DNA from: Arcuatula senhousia | Taxonomy: Eukaryota; Mollusca; Bivalvia; Mytilida; Mytilidae | Assembly: GCA_963971305.1 (NCBI GenBank) | Contig: OZ020316.1 | Coordinates: forward strand, 15,704,745 to 15,768,744 | Length of the DNA: 64,000 bases | Reading direction: 5' to 3' | In this document: positions 1 to 13,299 of the stretch, piece by piece | How the letters are laid out: each line of letters begins with the position of its first letter | How positions within the stretch are numbered: position 1 is the stretch's first letter | Notes under the pieces: model-generated | Told to the model about the DNA's origin: nothing | The model's input: only the letters and a program-made list of their open reading frames with translations | The model's database searches: none | Position numbers and translations under genes: made by a program

Positions 1-3000
1 TTTGCGTACCAATTTAGTTTACTGTACTTCTGGACTAATCCCCAGTAGGTTATGCATACCAATTTAGTTTACTGTACTTCTGGACTTTACCTCAGTAGGT
101 TATGCATACCAATTTAGTTTACTGTACTTCTGGACTAATCTTCAGTAGTTAATGCATACCAATTAAGTTTACTGTACTTCTGGACTTATCTTCAGTAGGT
201 TTTGCGTACCAATTTAGTTTACTGTACTTCTGGACTTATCCTCAGTAGGTTATGCACCAATTTAGTTTACTGTACTTCTGGACTTAATCTCAGTAGGTTA
301 TGCACCAATTTAGTTTACTGTACTTCTGGACTTAATCTCAGTAGGTTATGCATTCCAATTTATTTTACTGTACTTCTGGACTAATCCCCAGTAGGTTATG
401 CACCAATTTAGTTTACTGTACTTTTGGACTTATCCTCAGTAGGTTATGCACAATTTAGTTTACTGTACTTCTGGACTAATCCACAAAATGTTATGCATAC
501 CAATTTAGTTTACTGTACTTCTGGACTAATCCACAATAGGTTATGCATACCTATCCTCAGTAAGTTAAGCATACCAATTTAGCCTGTATTACTTCTGGAC
601 TAATCTTCAGTAGGTTATGCATACCAATTTAGTTTACTGTACTTCTGGACTAATCTTCAGTAGTTAATGCATACCAATTTAGTTTACTGTACTTCTTGAC
701 TAATCCTCAGTAGGTTATGCATACCAATTTAGTTTACTGTACTTCTGGACTAATCTTCAGTAGTTAATGCATACCAATTTAGTTTACTGTACTTCTGGAC
801 TTATCTTCAGAAGGTTTTGCGTACCAATTTAGTTTACTGTACTTCTGGACTAATCCCCAGTAGGTTATGTACCAATTTAGTTTACTGTACATCTGGACTT
901 ATCCTCAGTAGGTTATGCATACCAATTTAGTTTACTGTACTTCTGGACTAATATTCAGTAGTTAATGCATACCAATTTAGTTTACTGTACTTCTGGACTA
1001 ATCTTCAGTAGGTTATGCACCCATTTAGTTTACTGTACTTCTGGACTTATCCTCAGTAGGTTATGCACCCATTTAGTTTACTGTACTTCTGGACTAATCC
1101 TCAATAGGTTATGCACCAATTTAGTTTACTGTACTTCTGGACTTATCCCCAGTAGGTTATGCGTACCAATTTAGTTTACTGTACTTCTGGACTTATCCTC
1201 AGTAGGTTATGCGTACCAATTTAGTTTACTGTACTTCTGGACTAATCCTCAGTAGGTTATGAACCCATTTAGTTTACTGTACTTCTGGACTTATCCCCAG
1301 TAGGTTATGCATACCAATTTAGTTTACTGTACTTCTGGACTAATCCTCAGTAGGTTATGAACCCAATTAGTTTACTGTACTTCTGGACTTATCCCCAGTA
1401 GGTTATGCATACCAATTTAGTTTACTGTATTTCTAGACTTATCCCCAGTAGGTTATGTACCACTTTAGCCTACTGTACTTCGGAACTTATCCTCGGGAGG
1501 TTAAGCGTACCAATTTAGCCTACTGTACTTCGGAACTTATCCTCAGTAGGTTATGCATACCAATTTAGTTTACTGTACTTCTGGACTTATCCATACCAAT
1601 TTAGCCTACTGTACTTCTGGACTTATCCTCAGTAGGTTAAGCATACCAATTTAGCCTGTATTACATCTGGACTAATCTTCAGAAGGTTATGCATACCAAT
1701 TTAGTTTACTGTACTTTTGGACTAATATTCAGTAGTTAATGCATACCAATTTAGTTTACTGTACTTCTGGACTAATCTTCAGTAGGTTATGCACCCATTT
1801 AGTTTACTGTACTTCTGGACTTATCCTCAGTAGGTTATGCATACCAATTTAGTTTACTGTACTTCTGGACTTATCCTCAGTAGGTTATGCGTACCAATTT
1901 AGTTTACTGTACTTCTGGACTAATCCTCAGTAGGTTATGAACCCATTTAGTTTACTGTACTTCTGGACTTATCCCCAGTAGGTTATGCATATCAATTTAG
2001 TTTACTGTACTTCTGGACTAATCCTCAGTAGGTTATGAACCCATTTAGTTTACTGTACTTCTGGACTTATCCCCAGTAGTTATTGCATACCAATTTAGTT
2101 TACTGTACTTCTGGACTTATCCCCAGTAGGTTATGCACCAATTTAGTTTACTGTACTTCTGGACTTATCCATACCAATTTAGCCTACTGTACTTCTGGAC
2201 TTATCCTCAGTAGGTTATGTATACCAATTTAATTTACTGTACTTCTGGACTTATCCATACCAATTTAGTTAACTGTACTTCTGGACTAATCCTCAGTAGG
2301 TTATGCATACCAATTTAGTTTACTGTACTTCTGGACTTATCCTCAGTAGGTTATGCATACCAATTTAGTTTACTGTACTTCTGGACTAATCCACAATAGG
2401 TTATGCATACCATTTTAGTTAACTGTACTTCTAGACTTATCCTCAGTAGGTTATGTATACCAATTTAGTTTACTGTACTTCTGGACTTATCCATACCAAT
2501 TTAGTGAACTGTACTTCTGGACTAATCCTCAGTAGGTTATGCATACCAATTTAGTTTACTGTACTTCTGGACTTATCCTCAGTAGGTTATGCATACCAAT
2601 TTAGTTTACTGTACTTCTGGATCTATCCTAAGTGAGTTATGTATACCAATTTAGTTTACTGTACTTCTGGACTAATCCACAATAGGTTATGCATACCCTT
2701 TTAGTTAACTGTACTTCTAGACTTATCCTCAGTAGGTTATGTATACCAATTTAGTTTACTGTACTTCTTGACTTATCCATACCAATTTAGTTAACTGTAC
2801 TTCTGGACTAATCCTCAGTAGGTTATGCATACCAATTTAGTTTACTGTACTTCTGGACTTATCCTCAGTAGGTTATGCATACCAATTTAGTTTACTGTAC
2901 TTCTGGATCTATCCTAAGTGAGTTATGTATACCAATTTAGTTTACTGTACTTCTGGACTAATCCACAATAGGTTATGCATACCATTTTAGTTTACTGTAC

Positions 3001-6000
3001 TTCTAGACTTATCCTCAGCAGGTTATGCATACCAATTTAGTTTACTGTACTTCTGGATTAATCCTCAATAGGTTACGCTTACCAATTTAGCCTACTGTAC
3101 TTCAGAACTTATCCTCAGTAGGTTATGCACCAATTTAGTTTACTGTACTTCTGGACTAATCCTCAGTAGGTTATGAACCCATTTAGTTTACTGTACTTCT
3201 GGACTTATCCCCAGTAGGTTATGCATACCAATTTAGTTTACTGTACTTCTGGACTTATCCTCAGTAGGTTATGCACCCATTTAGTTTACTGTACTTCTGG
3301 ACTAATCTTCAGTAGTTAATGCATACCAATTTAGTTTACTGTACTTCTGGACTTATCTTCAGTAGGTTTTGCGTACCAATTTAGTTTACTGTACTTCTGG
3401 ACTAATCCTCAGTAGGTTATGCATACCAATTTAGTTTACTGTACTTCTGGACTAATCCCCAGTAGGTTATGCACCAATTTAGTTTACTGTACTTTTGGAC
3501 TTATCCTCAGTAGGTTATGCACCAATTTAGTTTACTGTACTTCTGGACTAATCCACAAAATGTTATGCATAACAATTTAGTTTACTGTACTTCTGGACTA
3601 ATCAACAATAGGTTATGCATACCAATTTAGTTAACTGTACTTCTGGATTAATCCTCAGTAGGTTATGCTTACCAATTTAGCCTACTGTACTTTGGAACTT
3701 ATCCTCAGTAGGTTAAGCATACCAATTTAGCCTGTATTACTACTGGACTAATCTTCAGTAGGTTATGGATACCAATTTAGTTTACTGTACTTCTGGACTA
3801 ATCTTCAGTAGTTAATGCATACCAATTTAATTTACTGTACTTCTGGACTAATCCTTAGTAGGTTATGCATACCAATTTAGTTTACTGTACTTCTGGACTA
3901 ATCTTCAGTAGTTAATGCATACCAATTTAGTTTACTGTACTTCTGGACTAATCCCCAGTAGGTTATGTACCAATTTAGTTTACTGTACATCTGGACTTAT
4001 CCTCAGTAGGTTATGCATACCAATTTAGTTTACTGTACTTCTGGACTAATATTCAGTAGTTAATGAATACCAATTTAGTTTACTGTACTTCTGGACTAAT
4101 CTTCAGTAGGTTATGCACCCATTTAGTTTACTGTACTTCTGGACTTATCCTCAGTAGGTTATGCACCCATTTAGTTTACTGTACCTCTGGACTAATCCTC
4201 AATAGGTTATGCACCTATTTAGTTTACTGTACTTCTGGACTTATCCCCAGTAGGTTATGCATACCAATTTAGTTTACTGTACTTCTGGACTTATCCTCAG
4301 TAGGTTATGCATACCAATTTAGTTTACTGTAGTTCTGGACTAATCCTCAGTAGGTTATGAACCCATTTAGTTTACTGTACTTCTGGACTTATCCCCAGTA
4401 GGTTATGCATACCAATTTAGTTTACTGTACTTCTGGACTTATCCTCAGTAGGTTATGCATACCAATTTAGTTTACTGTACTTCTGGACTTATCCCCAGTA
4501 GGTAATGCGTACCAATTTAGTTAACTGTACTTCACGACTTATCCTCAGTAGGTTATGCATACCAATTTAGTTTACTGTACTTCTGGACTTATCCTCAGTA
4601 GGTTATGCGTACCAATTTAGTTTACTGTACTTCTGGACTTTTTCTCAGTAGGTTATGCGTACCAATTTAGTTTACTGTATTTCTGGACTTAATCTCAGTA
4701 GGTTATGCGTGCCAATTTAGTTTACTGTATTTCTGGACTTAATCTCAGTAGGTTATGCATACCAATTTAGTTTACTGTACTTCTGGATTTATCCTCAGTA
4801 GGTTTTGCGTACCAATTTAGTTTACTGTACTTCTGGACTAATCCCCAGTAGGTTATGTACCAATTTAGTTTACTGTACTTCTGGACTTTACCTCAGTAGG
4901 TTATGCATACCAATTTAGTTTACTGTACTTCTGGACTAATCTTCAGTAGTTAATGCATACCAATTAAGTTTACTGTACTTCTGGACTTCTCTTCAGTAGG
5001 TTTTGCGTACCAATTTAGTTTACTGTACTTCTGGACTTATCCTCAGTAGGTTATGCATACCAATTTAGTTAACTGTAGTTCTGGACTTATTCTCAGTAGG
5101 TTATGCATACCAATTTAGTTTACTGTACTTCTGGACTAATCCCCAGTAGGTTATGCACCAATTTAGTTTACTGTACTTTTGGACTTATCCTCAGTAGGTT
5201 ATGCACAATTTAGTTTACTGTACTTCTGGACTAATCCACAAAATGTTATGCATACCAATTTAGTTTACTGTACTTCTGGACTAATCCACAATAGGTTATG
5301 CATACCTATCCTCAGTAGGTTAAGCATACCAATTTAGCCTGTATTACTTCTGGACTAATCTTCAGTAGGTTATGCATACCAATTTAGTTTACTGTACTTC
5401 TGGACTAATCTTCAGTAGTTAATGCATACCAATTTAGTTTACTGTACTTCTTGACTAATCCTCAGTAGGTTATGCATACCAATTTAGTTTACTGTACTTC
5501 TGGACTAATCTTCAGTAGTTAATGCATACCAATTTAGTTTACTGTACTTCTGGACTTATCTTCAGAAGGTTTTGCGTACCAATTTAGTTTACTGTACTTC
5601 TGGACTAATCCCCAGTAGGTTATGTACCAATTTAGTTTACTGTACATCTGGACTTATCCTCAGTAGGTTATGCATACCAATTTAGTTTACTGTACTTCTG
5701 GACTTATCCTCAGTAGGTTAAGCATACCAATTTAGCCTGTATTACATCTGGACTTATCCTCAGTAGGTTATGCATACCAATTTAGTTTACTGTACTTCTG
5801 GACTAATATTCAGTAGTTAATGCATACCAATTTAGTTTACTGTACTTCTGGACTAATCTTCAGTAGGTTATGCACCCATTTAGTTTACTGTACTTCTGGA
5901 CTTATCTTCAGTAGGTTATGCACCCATTTAGTTTACTGTACTTCTGGACTTATCCTCAGTAGGTTATGCACCCATTTAGTTTACTGTACTTCTGGACTAA

Positions 6001-9000
6001 TCCTCAATAGGTTATGCACCAATTTAGTTTACTGTACTTCTGGACTTATCCCCAGTAGGTTATGCGTACCAATTTAGTTTACTGTACTTCTGGACTTATC
6101 CTCAGTAGGTTATGCGTACAAATTTAGTTTACTGTACTTCTGGACTAATCCTCAGTAGGTTATGAACCCATTTAGTTTACTGTACTTCTGGACTTATCCC
6201 CAGTAGGTTATGCATACCAATTTAGTTTACTGTACTTCTGGACTAGTCCTCAGTAGGTTATGAACCCAATTAGTTTACTGTACTTCTGGACTTATCCCCA
6301 GTAGGTTATGCATACCAATTTAGTTTACTGTACTTCTAGACTTATCCCCAGTAGGTTATGTACCACTTTAGCCTACTGTACTTCGGAACTTATCCTCGGG
6401 AGGTTAAGCGTACCAATTTAGCCTACTGTACTTCGGAACTTATCCTCAGTAGGTTATGCATACCAATTTAGTTTACTGTACTTCTGGACTTATCCATACC
6501 AATTTAGCCTACTGTACTTCTGGACTTATCCTCAGTAGGTTAAGCATACCAATTTAGTTTACTGTACTTTTTGACTAATATTCAGTAGTTAATGCATACC
6601 AATTTAGTTTACTGTACTTCTGGACTAATCTTCAGTAGGTTATGCACCCATTTAGTTTACTGTACTTCTGGACTTATCCTCAGTAGGTTATGCACCCATT
6701 TAGTTTACTGTACTTCTGGACTAATCCTCAATAGGTTATGCACCAATTTAGTTTACTGTACTTCTGGACTTATCCCCAGTAGGTTATGCATACCAATTTA
6801 GTTTACTATACTTCTGGACTTATCCTCAGTAGGTTATGCACCAATTTAGTTTACTGTACTTCTGGACTAATCCTCAGTAGGTTATGAACCCATTTAGTTT
6901 ACTGTACTTCTGGACTTATCCCCAGTAGGTTATGCATATCAATTTAGTTTACTGTACTTCTGGACTAATCCTCAGTAGGTTATGAACCCATTTAGTTTAC
7001 TGTACTTCTGGACTTATCCCCAGTAGTTATTGCATACCAATTTAGTTTACTGTACTTCTAGACTTATCTTCAGTAGGTTATGCATACCACTTTAGTTTAC
7101 TGTACTTCTGGACTAATCCCCAGTAGGTTATGCACCAATTTAGTTTACTGTACTTCTGGACTTATCCATACCAATTTAGCCTACTGTACTTCTGGACTTA
7201 TCCTCAGTAGGTTATGTATACCAATTTAATTTACTGTACTTCTGGACTTATCCATACCAATTTAGTTTACTGTACTTCTGGACTTAATCTCAGTAGGTTA
7301 TGCATACCAATTTAGTTTACTGTACTTCTGGACTTATCCTCAGTAGGTTATGCATACCAATTTAGTTTACTGTACTTCTGGACTAATCCACAATAGGTTA
7401 TGCATACCATTTTAGTTAACTGTACTTCTAGACTTATCCTCAGTAGGTTATGTATACCAATTTAGTTTACTGTACTTCTGGACTTATCCATACCAATTTA
7501 GTGAACTGTACTTCTGGACTAATCCTCAGTAGGTTATGCATACCAATTTAGTTTACTGTACTTCTGGACTTATCCTCAGTAGGTTATGCATACCAATTTA
7601 GTTTACTGTACTTCTGGATCTATCCTAAGTGAGTTATGTATACCAATTTAGTTTACTGTACTTCTGGACTAATCCACAATAGGTTATGCACACCAATTTA
7701 GTTAACTGTACTTCCGGACCTATCCTCAGTAGGTTATGCACCCATTTAGTTTACTGTACTTCTGGACTTATCCTCAGTAGGTTATGCACCCATTTAGTTT
7801 ACTGTACTTTTTGATTTATCCTCAGTAGGTTATGCACCCATTTAGTTTACTGTACTTCTGGACTTATCCTCAGTAGGTTATGAACCCAATTAGTTTACTG
7901 TACTTCTGGACTTATCCCCAGTAGGTTATGCATACCAATTTAGTTTACTGTACTTCTAGACTTATCCCCAGTAGGTTATGTACCACTTTAGCCTACTGTA
8001 CTTCGGAACTTATCCTCGGGAGGTTAAGCGTACCAATTTAGCCTACTGTACTTCGGAACTTATCCTCAGTAGGTTATGCATACCAATTTAGTTTACTGTA
8101 CTTCTGGACTTATCCATACCAATTTAGCCTACTGTACTTCTGGACTTATCCTCAGTAGGTTAAGCATACCAATTTAGCCTGTATTACATCTGGACTAATC
8201 TTCAGAAGGTTATGCATACCAATTTAGTTTACTGTACTTTTGGACTAATATTCAGTAGTTAATGCATACCAATTTAGTTTACTGTACTTCTGGACTAATC
8301 TTCAGTAGGTTATGCACCCATTTAGTTTACTGTACTTCTGGACTTATCCTCAGTAGGTTATGCACCCATTTAGTTTACTGTACTTCTGGACTAATCCTCA
8401 ATAGGTTATGCACCAATTTAGTTTACTGTACTTCTGGACTTATCCCCAGTAGGTTATGCATACCAATTTAGTTTACTATACTTCTGGACTTATCCTCAGT
8501 AGGTTATGCACCAATTTAGTTTACTGTACTTCTGGACTAATCCTCAGTAGGTTATGAACCCATTTAGTTTACTGTACTTCTGGACTTATCCCCAGTAGGT
8601 TATGCATATCAATTCAGTTAACTGTACTTCTGGACTAATCCTCAGTAGGTTATGAACCCATTTAGTTTACTGTACTTCTGGACTTATCCCCAGTAGTTAT
8701 TGCATACCAATTTAGTTTACTGTACTTCTAGACTTATCTTCAGTAGGTTATGCATACCACTTTAGTTTACTGTACTTCTGGACTAATCCCCAGTAGGTTA
8801 TGCACCAATTTAGTTTACTGTACTTCTGGACTTATCCATACCAATTTAGCCTACTGTACTTCTGGACTTATCCTCAGTAGGTTATGTATACCAATTTAAT
8901 TTACTGTACTTCTGGACTTATCCATACCAATTTAGTTAACTGTACTTCTGGACTAATCCTCAGTAGGTTATGCATACCAATTTAGTTTACTGTACTTCTG

Positions 9001-10172
9001 GACTTATCCTCAGTAGGTTATGCATACCAATTTAGTTTACTGTACTTCTGGACTAATCCACAATAGGTTATGCATACCATTTTAGTTAACTGTACTTCTA
9101 GACTTATCTTCAGTAGGTTATGTATACCAATTTAGTTTACTGTACTTCTGGACTTATCCATACCAATTTAGTGAACTGTACTTCTGGACTTATCCTCAGT
9201 AGGTTATGCATACCAATTTAGTTTACTGTACTTCTGGACTTATCCTCAGTAGGTTATGCATACCAATTTAGTTTACTGTACTTCTGGATCTATCCTAAGT
9301 GAGTTATGTATACCAATTTAGTTTACTGTACTTCTGGACTAATCCACAATAGGTTATGCACACCAATTTAGTTAACTGTACTTCCGGACCTATCCTCAGT
9401 AGGTTATGCACCCATTTAGTTTACTGTACTTCTGGACTTATCCTCAGTAGGTTATGTACCAATTTAGTTTACTGTACTTCTGGACCTATCCTCAGTAGGT
9501 TATGCACCCATTTAGTTTACTGTACTTTTTGATTTATCCTCAGTAGGTTATGCACCCATTTAGTTTACTGTACTTCTGGACTTATCCTCAGTAGGTTATG
9601 TACCAATTTAGTTTACTGTACTTCTGGACTTATCCCCAGTAGGTTATGTACCAATTTAGTTTACTGTACATCTGGACTAATCCTCAGTAGGTTAAGCATA
9701 CCAATTTAGTTTACTGTACTTCTGGACTAATCCTCAGTAGGTTATGAACCAATTTAGTTTACTGTACTTCTGGACTTAATCTCAGTAGGTTATGTACCAA
9801 TTTAGTTTACTGTACTTCTGGACTTATCCTCAGTATATTTTGCATACCAATTTAGTTTACTGTACTTCTGGACTTATCCTCAGTAGGTTATGTACCAATT
9901 TAGTTTACTGTACTTCTGGACTAATCCCCAGTAGGTTATGTACCAATTTAGTTTACTGTACTTCTGGACTTATCCTCAGTATATTTTGCATACCAATTTA
10001 GTTTACTGTACTTCTGGACTTATCCTCAGTAGGTTATGTACCAATTTAGTTTACTGTACTTCTGGACTAATCCCCAGTAGGTTATGCACCCATTTAGTTT
10101 ACTGTACTTCTAGACTTATCCTCAGTAGGTTAAGCATACCAATTTAGTTTACTGTACTTCTGGACTTATCCT
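1..10172. repeat. Satellite array, 50/48-bp unit
   Basis: One uninterrupted head-to-tail array, cut by the window start. The main unit is 50 bp and begins ACCAATTTAGTTTACTGTAC; a 48-bp variant lacks two bases near GCATACC (GCACC), and short units of about 35 bp lack the CAGTAGGTTATGC part. Dividing length by unit size gives roughly 200 copies. Units differ by a few substitutions, and these variants recur in blocks, so the array has higher-order structure: the block at 6,592 recurs at 8,262 (offset 1,670 bp), and the block from about 83 recurs from about 4,883. There are no unique spacers between units, so it is not CRISPR-like. Open frames of 60-85 codons occur only where several 48-bp units adjoin (16 codons per unit) and are not credible genes. 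Confidence 0.97.
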
Positions 10173-10198
10173 CAGTAAACTAAATTGGTATACATAAC
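10173..10198 (-). repeat. Inverted partial satellite unit at array edge
   Basis: The last direct unit breaks off within CCTCAGTA and is followed by a 26-bp segment that is the exact reverse complement of part of a unit variant (GTTATGTATACC... through TTTACTG). It can pair with the direct unit just upstream. Beyond it the sequence is unrelated to the satellite. Confidence 0.9.
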
Positions 10199-12286
10199 AT
10201 ACTGCACAGCTTGTTGCATACCAAGTTTCATTATATTCTATTTGTGCTTTCAGAGGAGTCCAGTTCACAAGATGATAAATGAGAATATAATCTTATTTCC
10301 ATGAGGACACATATCCAATAAACCAACGAAAATTATCAAAGTTACTCAACTGGAAATCCAAGGTCAAGGTGAATGAGGATGCTGCTGTAACATTCAGCAC
10401 TGATTAATAAGCTATCAGGTTTTATTGCCCTATGACTTAAAGTTCCTTATCATAAAAAAATTACATTGTTATTGTTAAATATTGAAAATTGCCATAGTCA
10501 CTCAATCGCAAACTCAGAGGTCAAGGTTAAAAGATGGGATGCAACTGTGCTAAGCTACTACTGGCGCATATGCATACCAGATTATGAAAGTGCTCATAAA
10601 ACCTAAACATTGCTATTATAAGCACTGAATTGTTTAAGTTACTCAACCAGTTCATCCAAGGTCAAAAGATAGGGATGCAGCTATGCCACTACAGGGGCAT
10701 ATATATACAGGGTCAGGTCATGGGTGCGTAGCATTACTCCGACAACCCAATGCTAAAATGTTTGAATAATGAAACAAAACCCAGCACCAAAGATTTTGAA
10801 CATGTGCAGTACAAGGTCTAAAGCAAATTTAAACACAATGGTTCAGTGTTCCCCATTTCTTAACCTTGATTCTCTAGTTAACTTGATGAAGCTTATCTTA
10901 GTTTTTACTTATACAACCTATTCAACTTAAACGTATACTATCATCTATAGATGCATTTAAGAACAATATAATCTAAGTCATTTTTAGTATAGTGTTCTTT
11001 GCTATTATTTTAAAAACATAAGCGCTGGACCATTTAAGGAGCGATAATTTGATTTTTAGAGTGGGCTATGGTGAAATTTAAAATCAAAAAGGCAGGATGG
11101 GCAAACTCAGCAAACAAAAAGGCAGGATGGTGCTTTGAAATAAAAATAAAAAGCTACTCCGAGCACAGCATGGTACGACTGCAACAAGTTGAACCCTGTA
11201 CGTTGGATGACCAATATGGATAGTCTATTGCTTTGGTTACATGTGCGAGAATTAAAAAATAAAAAAAATTGTGCTCGCAAGCACGCAATTAAAAAATCCA
11301 TGCTCCGACTATTCCGAAAATAAAATGGCAGGATGTGAAAAGTATCCATTGCATCATAAAAAATCAAATGGTTGCTTCCTAAGTTGCATTAGACAGCATG
11401 TACTAGTATTGGTCGGAATTTGGATCTCCGATTTTGGGATGCTGACAGCTTTAAGAGGTACTTTTAGCAATAGTTTAGAGTTTGGGTGTACCCCCCCCCT
11501 AATCCCACTCCAAATCTAAACAAATGCCACAGTTATAAAGATACAAATACAATGTATTACTTGGGAAGCTGTATAATAGACGATATTGAGATGTGGAACA
11601 AGTGTACGCGACACAACAAACATAAACAAACAGCAATTCAAAAAATCACAACGGAAAACAGCAAGCAGCCTTCAACACGACCATAGGTCACTGCTTACCG
11701 TCTTGCAAGACTTATAATACAATACAAAAGTTTCAATCAAAACCAATCCCTAAATCATCATCGAAAGACCCAATTCTTGACATAAAACAGTTAACACAGA
11801 CACAAGAGAATGACAAGGACAAACAAAGGCTTTGGCAAAGTTTCCTGGCTTAGGACAGGCACATATAAAATGTGGCGGGGTTAAACTAGTTTTTTGGATC
11901 CAACCTTCCCCCTATTGATAAGCTTGCACAAAGCATACATATAAAACACACTGTAATACTCAATCGACAAAAGTTCAATTCAACAAGAGAGAACCTAAGA
12001 CAAAATACTGTACGAAGCAGTTAGATGGACCTAAGAAAGAACTATCTGTTGTCATGGGTGTTGTTCTGTTGGGGTTTAAATCCCGCCCACACAGATATCA
12101 CCTTGTAAACAAACGTCCAGCAATTCAAACTATTTTTCTTCATAAACATTGCTGATATGTAACTAACTCCAACAACATTGGAGGTTGGACAGCATGCTAT
12201 TTTTGGACTTGTTGCTGTCGAAGTATGAGACCTTTTATATTACAACAGTAAAATAGAACTAACATCTCTATGTCATTGTCAGAGTA
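10199..12286. other. Gene-free stretch with degraded dispersed repeats
   Basis: No credible exon. From about 10,330 to 10,710 there are three degenerate tandem copies of a unit of about 130 bp with the landmarks CTCAACC..., CCAAGGTCAAGG, GATGCAGCTGTGC, AAGCTACTACTGG and GCATATGCATACC; the same family returns at 12,400-12,620. A short phrase near 11,655 (AACAGC...CTGCCTTCAA...GACCA) recurs near 17,330 in an enolase intron. A poly-C tract lies near 11,490. I recognise nothing else. Confidence 0.6.
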
Positions 12287-12366
12287 ATGGGCTGTCACAG
12301 TTATGGGTTGTTGGAGAAATGGGTTGTCGAAATAATGGGGTTTCGGAGTAATGGGTTGTCGGAGTA
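12287..12366. repeat. 16-bp minisatellite, five copies
   Basis: Five contiguous 16-bp units with consensus ATGGGTTGTCGGAGTA (starts 12,287, 12,303, 12,319, 12,335 and 12,351). They differ by one to five bases. They explain the repetitive start of an open frame here, which I do not regard as a gene. Confidence 0.9.
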
Positions 12367-12399
12367 TATATACAAAGTTAATAACTTAGGACTCATAGT

Positions 12400-12620
12400 T
12401 CTTGAGATATTGAGGTGTTCATTAAACTTAACCATTGCTATACTAGTAATATGTATTAAAAAGTTTCAGTCACTCAACCTTAAATCAAGGTCAAGGTCAA
12501 AAGATCAAAATGCATCTTTACTAAGCTACTACTTGGGCATATGCATACCAAATGTCATCAACCCAGGATTTCTCAAGATATGGAGGTGCTCATTGAAAGC
12601 TAATGCTGCTGCCACTGCCT
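12400..12620. repeat. Dispersed repeat, family of 10,330-10,710
   Basis: Shares with 10,330-10,710 the order AACC..ATTGCTAT, AGT.ACTCAACC, TCAAGGTCAAGGTCAAAAGAT, GATGC, AAGCTACTACTTGGGCATATGCATACC and a following AAGATATGGAGGTGCTCAT phrase (quoted in fragments). Boundaries are uncertain. No coding capacity. Confidence 0.7.
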
Positions 12621-12835
12621 GTAAAGTTACACCTATTTCTAGCTCCGCTTCACAAGCAAAACGAACCCCAATTGAAGAACTGCCTTGTAGAAACTGAAGT
12701 ATCTGAAATATGTGTTTGGCACTTTGATTCAAAAGTTAAGAAAGTCCCTGTGAGTTTTATTATACTTTTAACTGTTGACTATTAAACATTCTTTAGTTCA
12801 ATATTAACAAACATGGTTACACAAATCTTTCCCCA

Positions 12836-13070
12836 GTTTGCAGTGTGGGATTGTGGTCTCTGTAGCAGCTCCCAATACACCGTCTCTGATTGAACTCTTC
12901 AAATGGTTCTTTTATGTGCATAGTTTATTGGTCTCTCTATATCAAAGGACTAGCAATGTACCTAGAGATCATCCTTGTAATGCAAAGAGCTCAGGACAGT
13001 TGGTAAATTGGTCCATATGTCCATGAATTTTTTACCCTGAACAAGATCAGATTACAAATCTTGTATTGTT
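12836..13070 (-). mobile_element. SINE copy, diverged
   Basis: Related to the two better copies at 45.3 and 46.0 kb: CAGTTTGC.AGTGTGG, a CTCTGATTGAACTCT phrase and TCTTTTATGTGCAT (core GGTCTTTAACGTGCATGG). On the minus strand the right-hand end, GTAATCTGATCT at 13,044-13,055, resembles the RNA polymerase III B box of a tRNA-derived head. This is a SINE by inference; the family name is not known to me. Confidence 0.6.
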
Positions 13071-13299
13071 ACATTGTGTTTTGTAAGGCATAAAATAAAT
13101 GAAGACTTGATTTGCAACTAAGCTTTATATAATTATTCAATAGCCATAACAACATAAATAGGCAAACATCACATTGTAATTATAATATGTTAAAGATGAC
13201 ACGAATGTTAAAAACCAGCATCACATTAATATGCAAATCTTCTTTCTCAGTTTTAATGTTTAGATTACAGATAGAAAGACATACAAATAATTTGGGATT

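Noticed and set aside
202..10147. Eight open frames of 60-85 codons with a 16-residue repeat (LVYCTSGL...)
   Set aside because: They exist only where 48-bp satellite units adjoin without a 50-bp unit. The frame breaks at each 50-bp unit, and no start context, splicing or protein family supports them.
1..10172. CRISPR-like array
   Set aside because: Units are continuous, with no unique spacers, and the genome is animal.
11990..12110. tRNA-like phrase (GGGTTTAAATCCC)
   Set aside because: No acceptor stem or anticodon arm can be built around it.
12287..12697. 136-codon open frame
   Set aside because: Its start is the 16-bp minisatellite and the rest is a dispersed repeat; an overlapping antisense frame is equally open.
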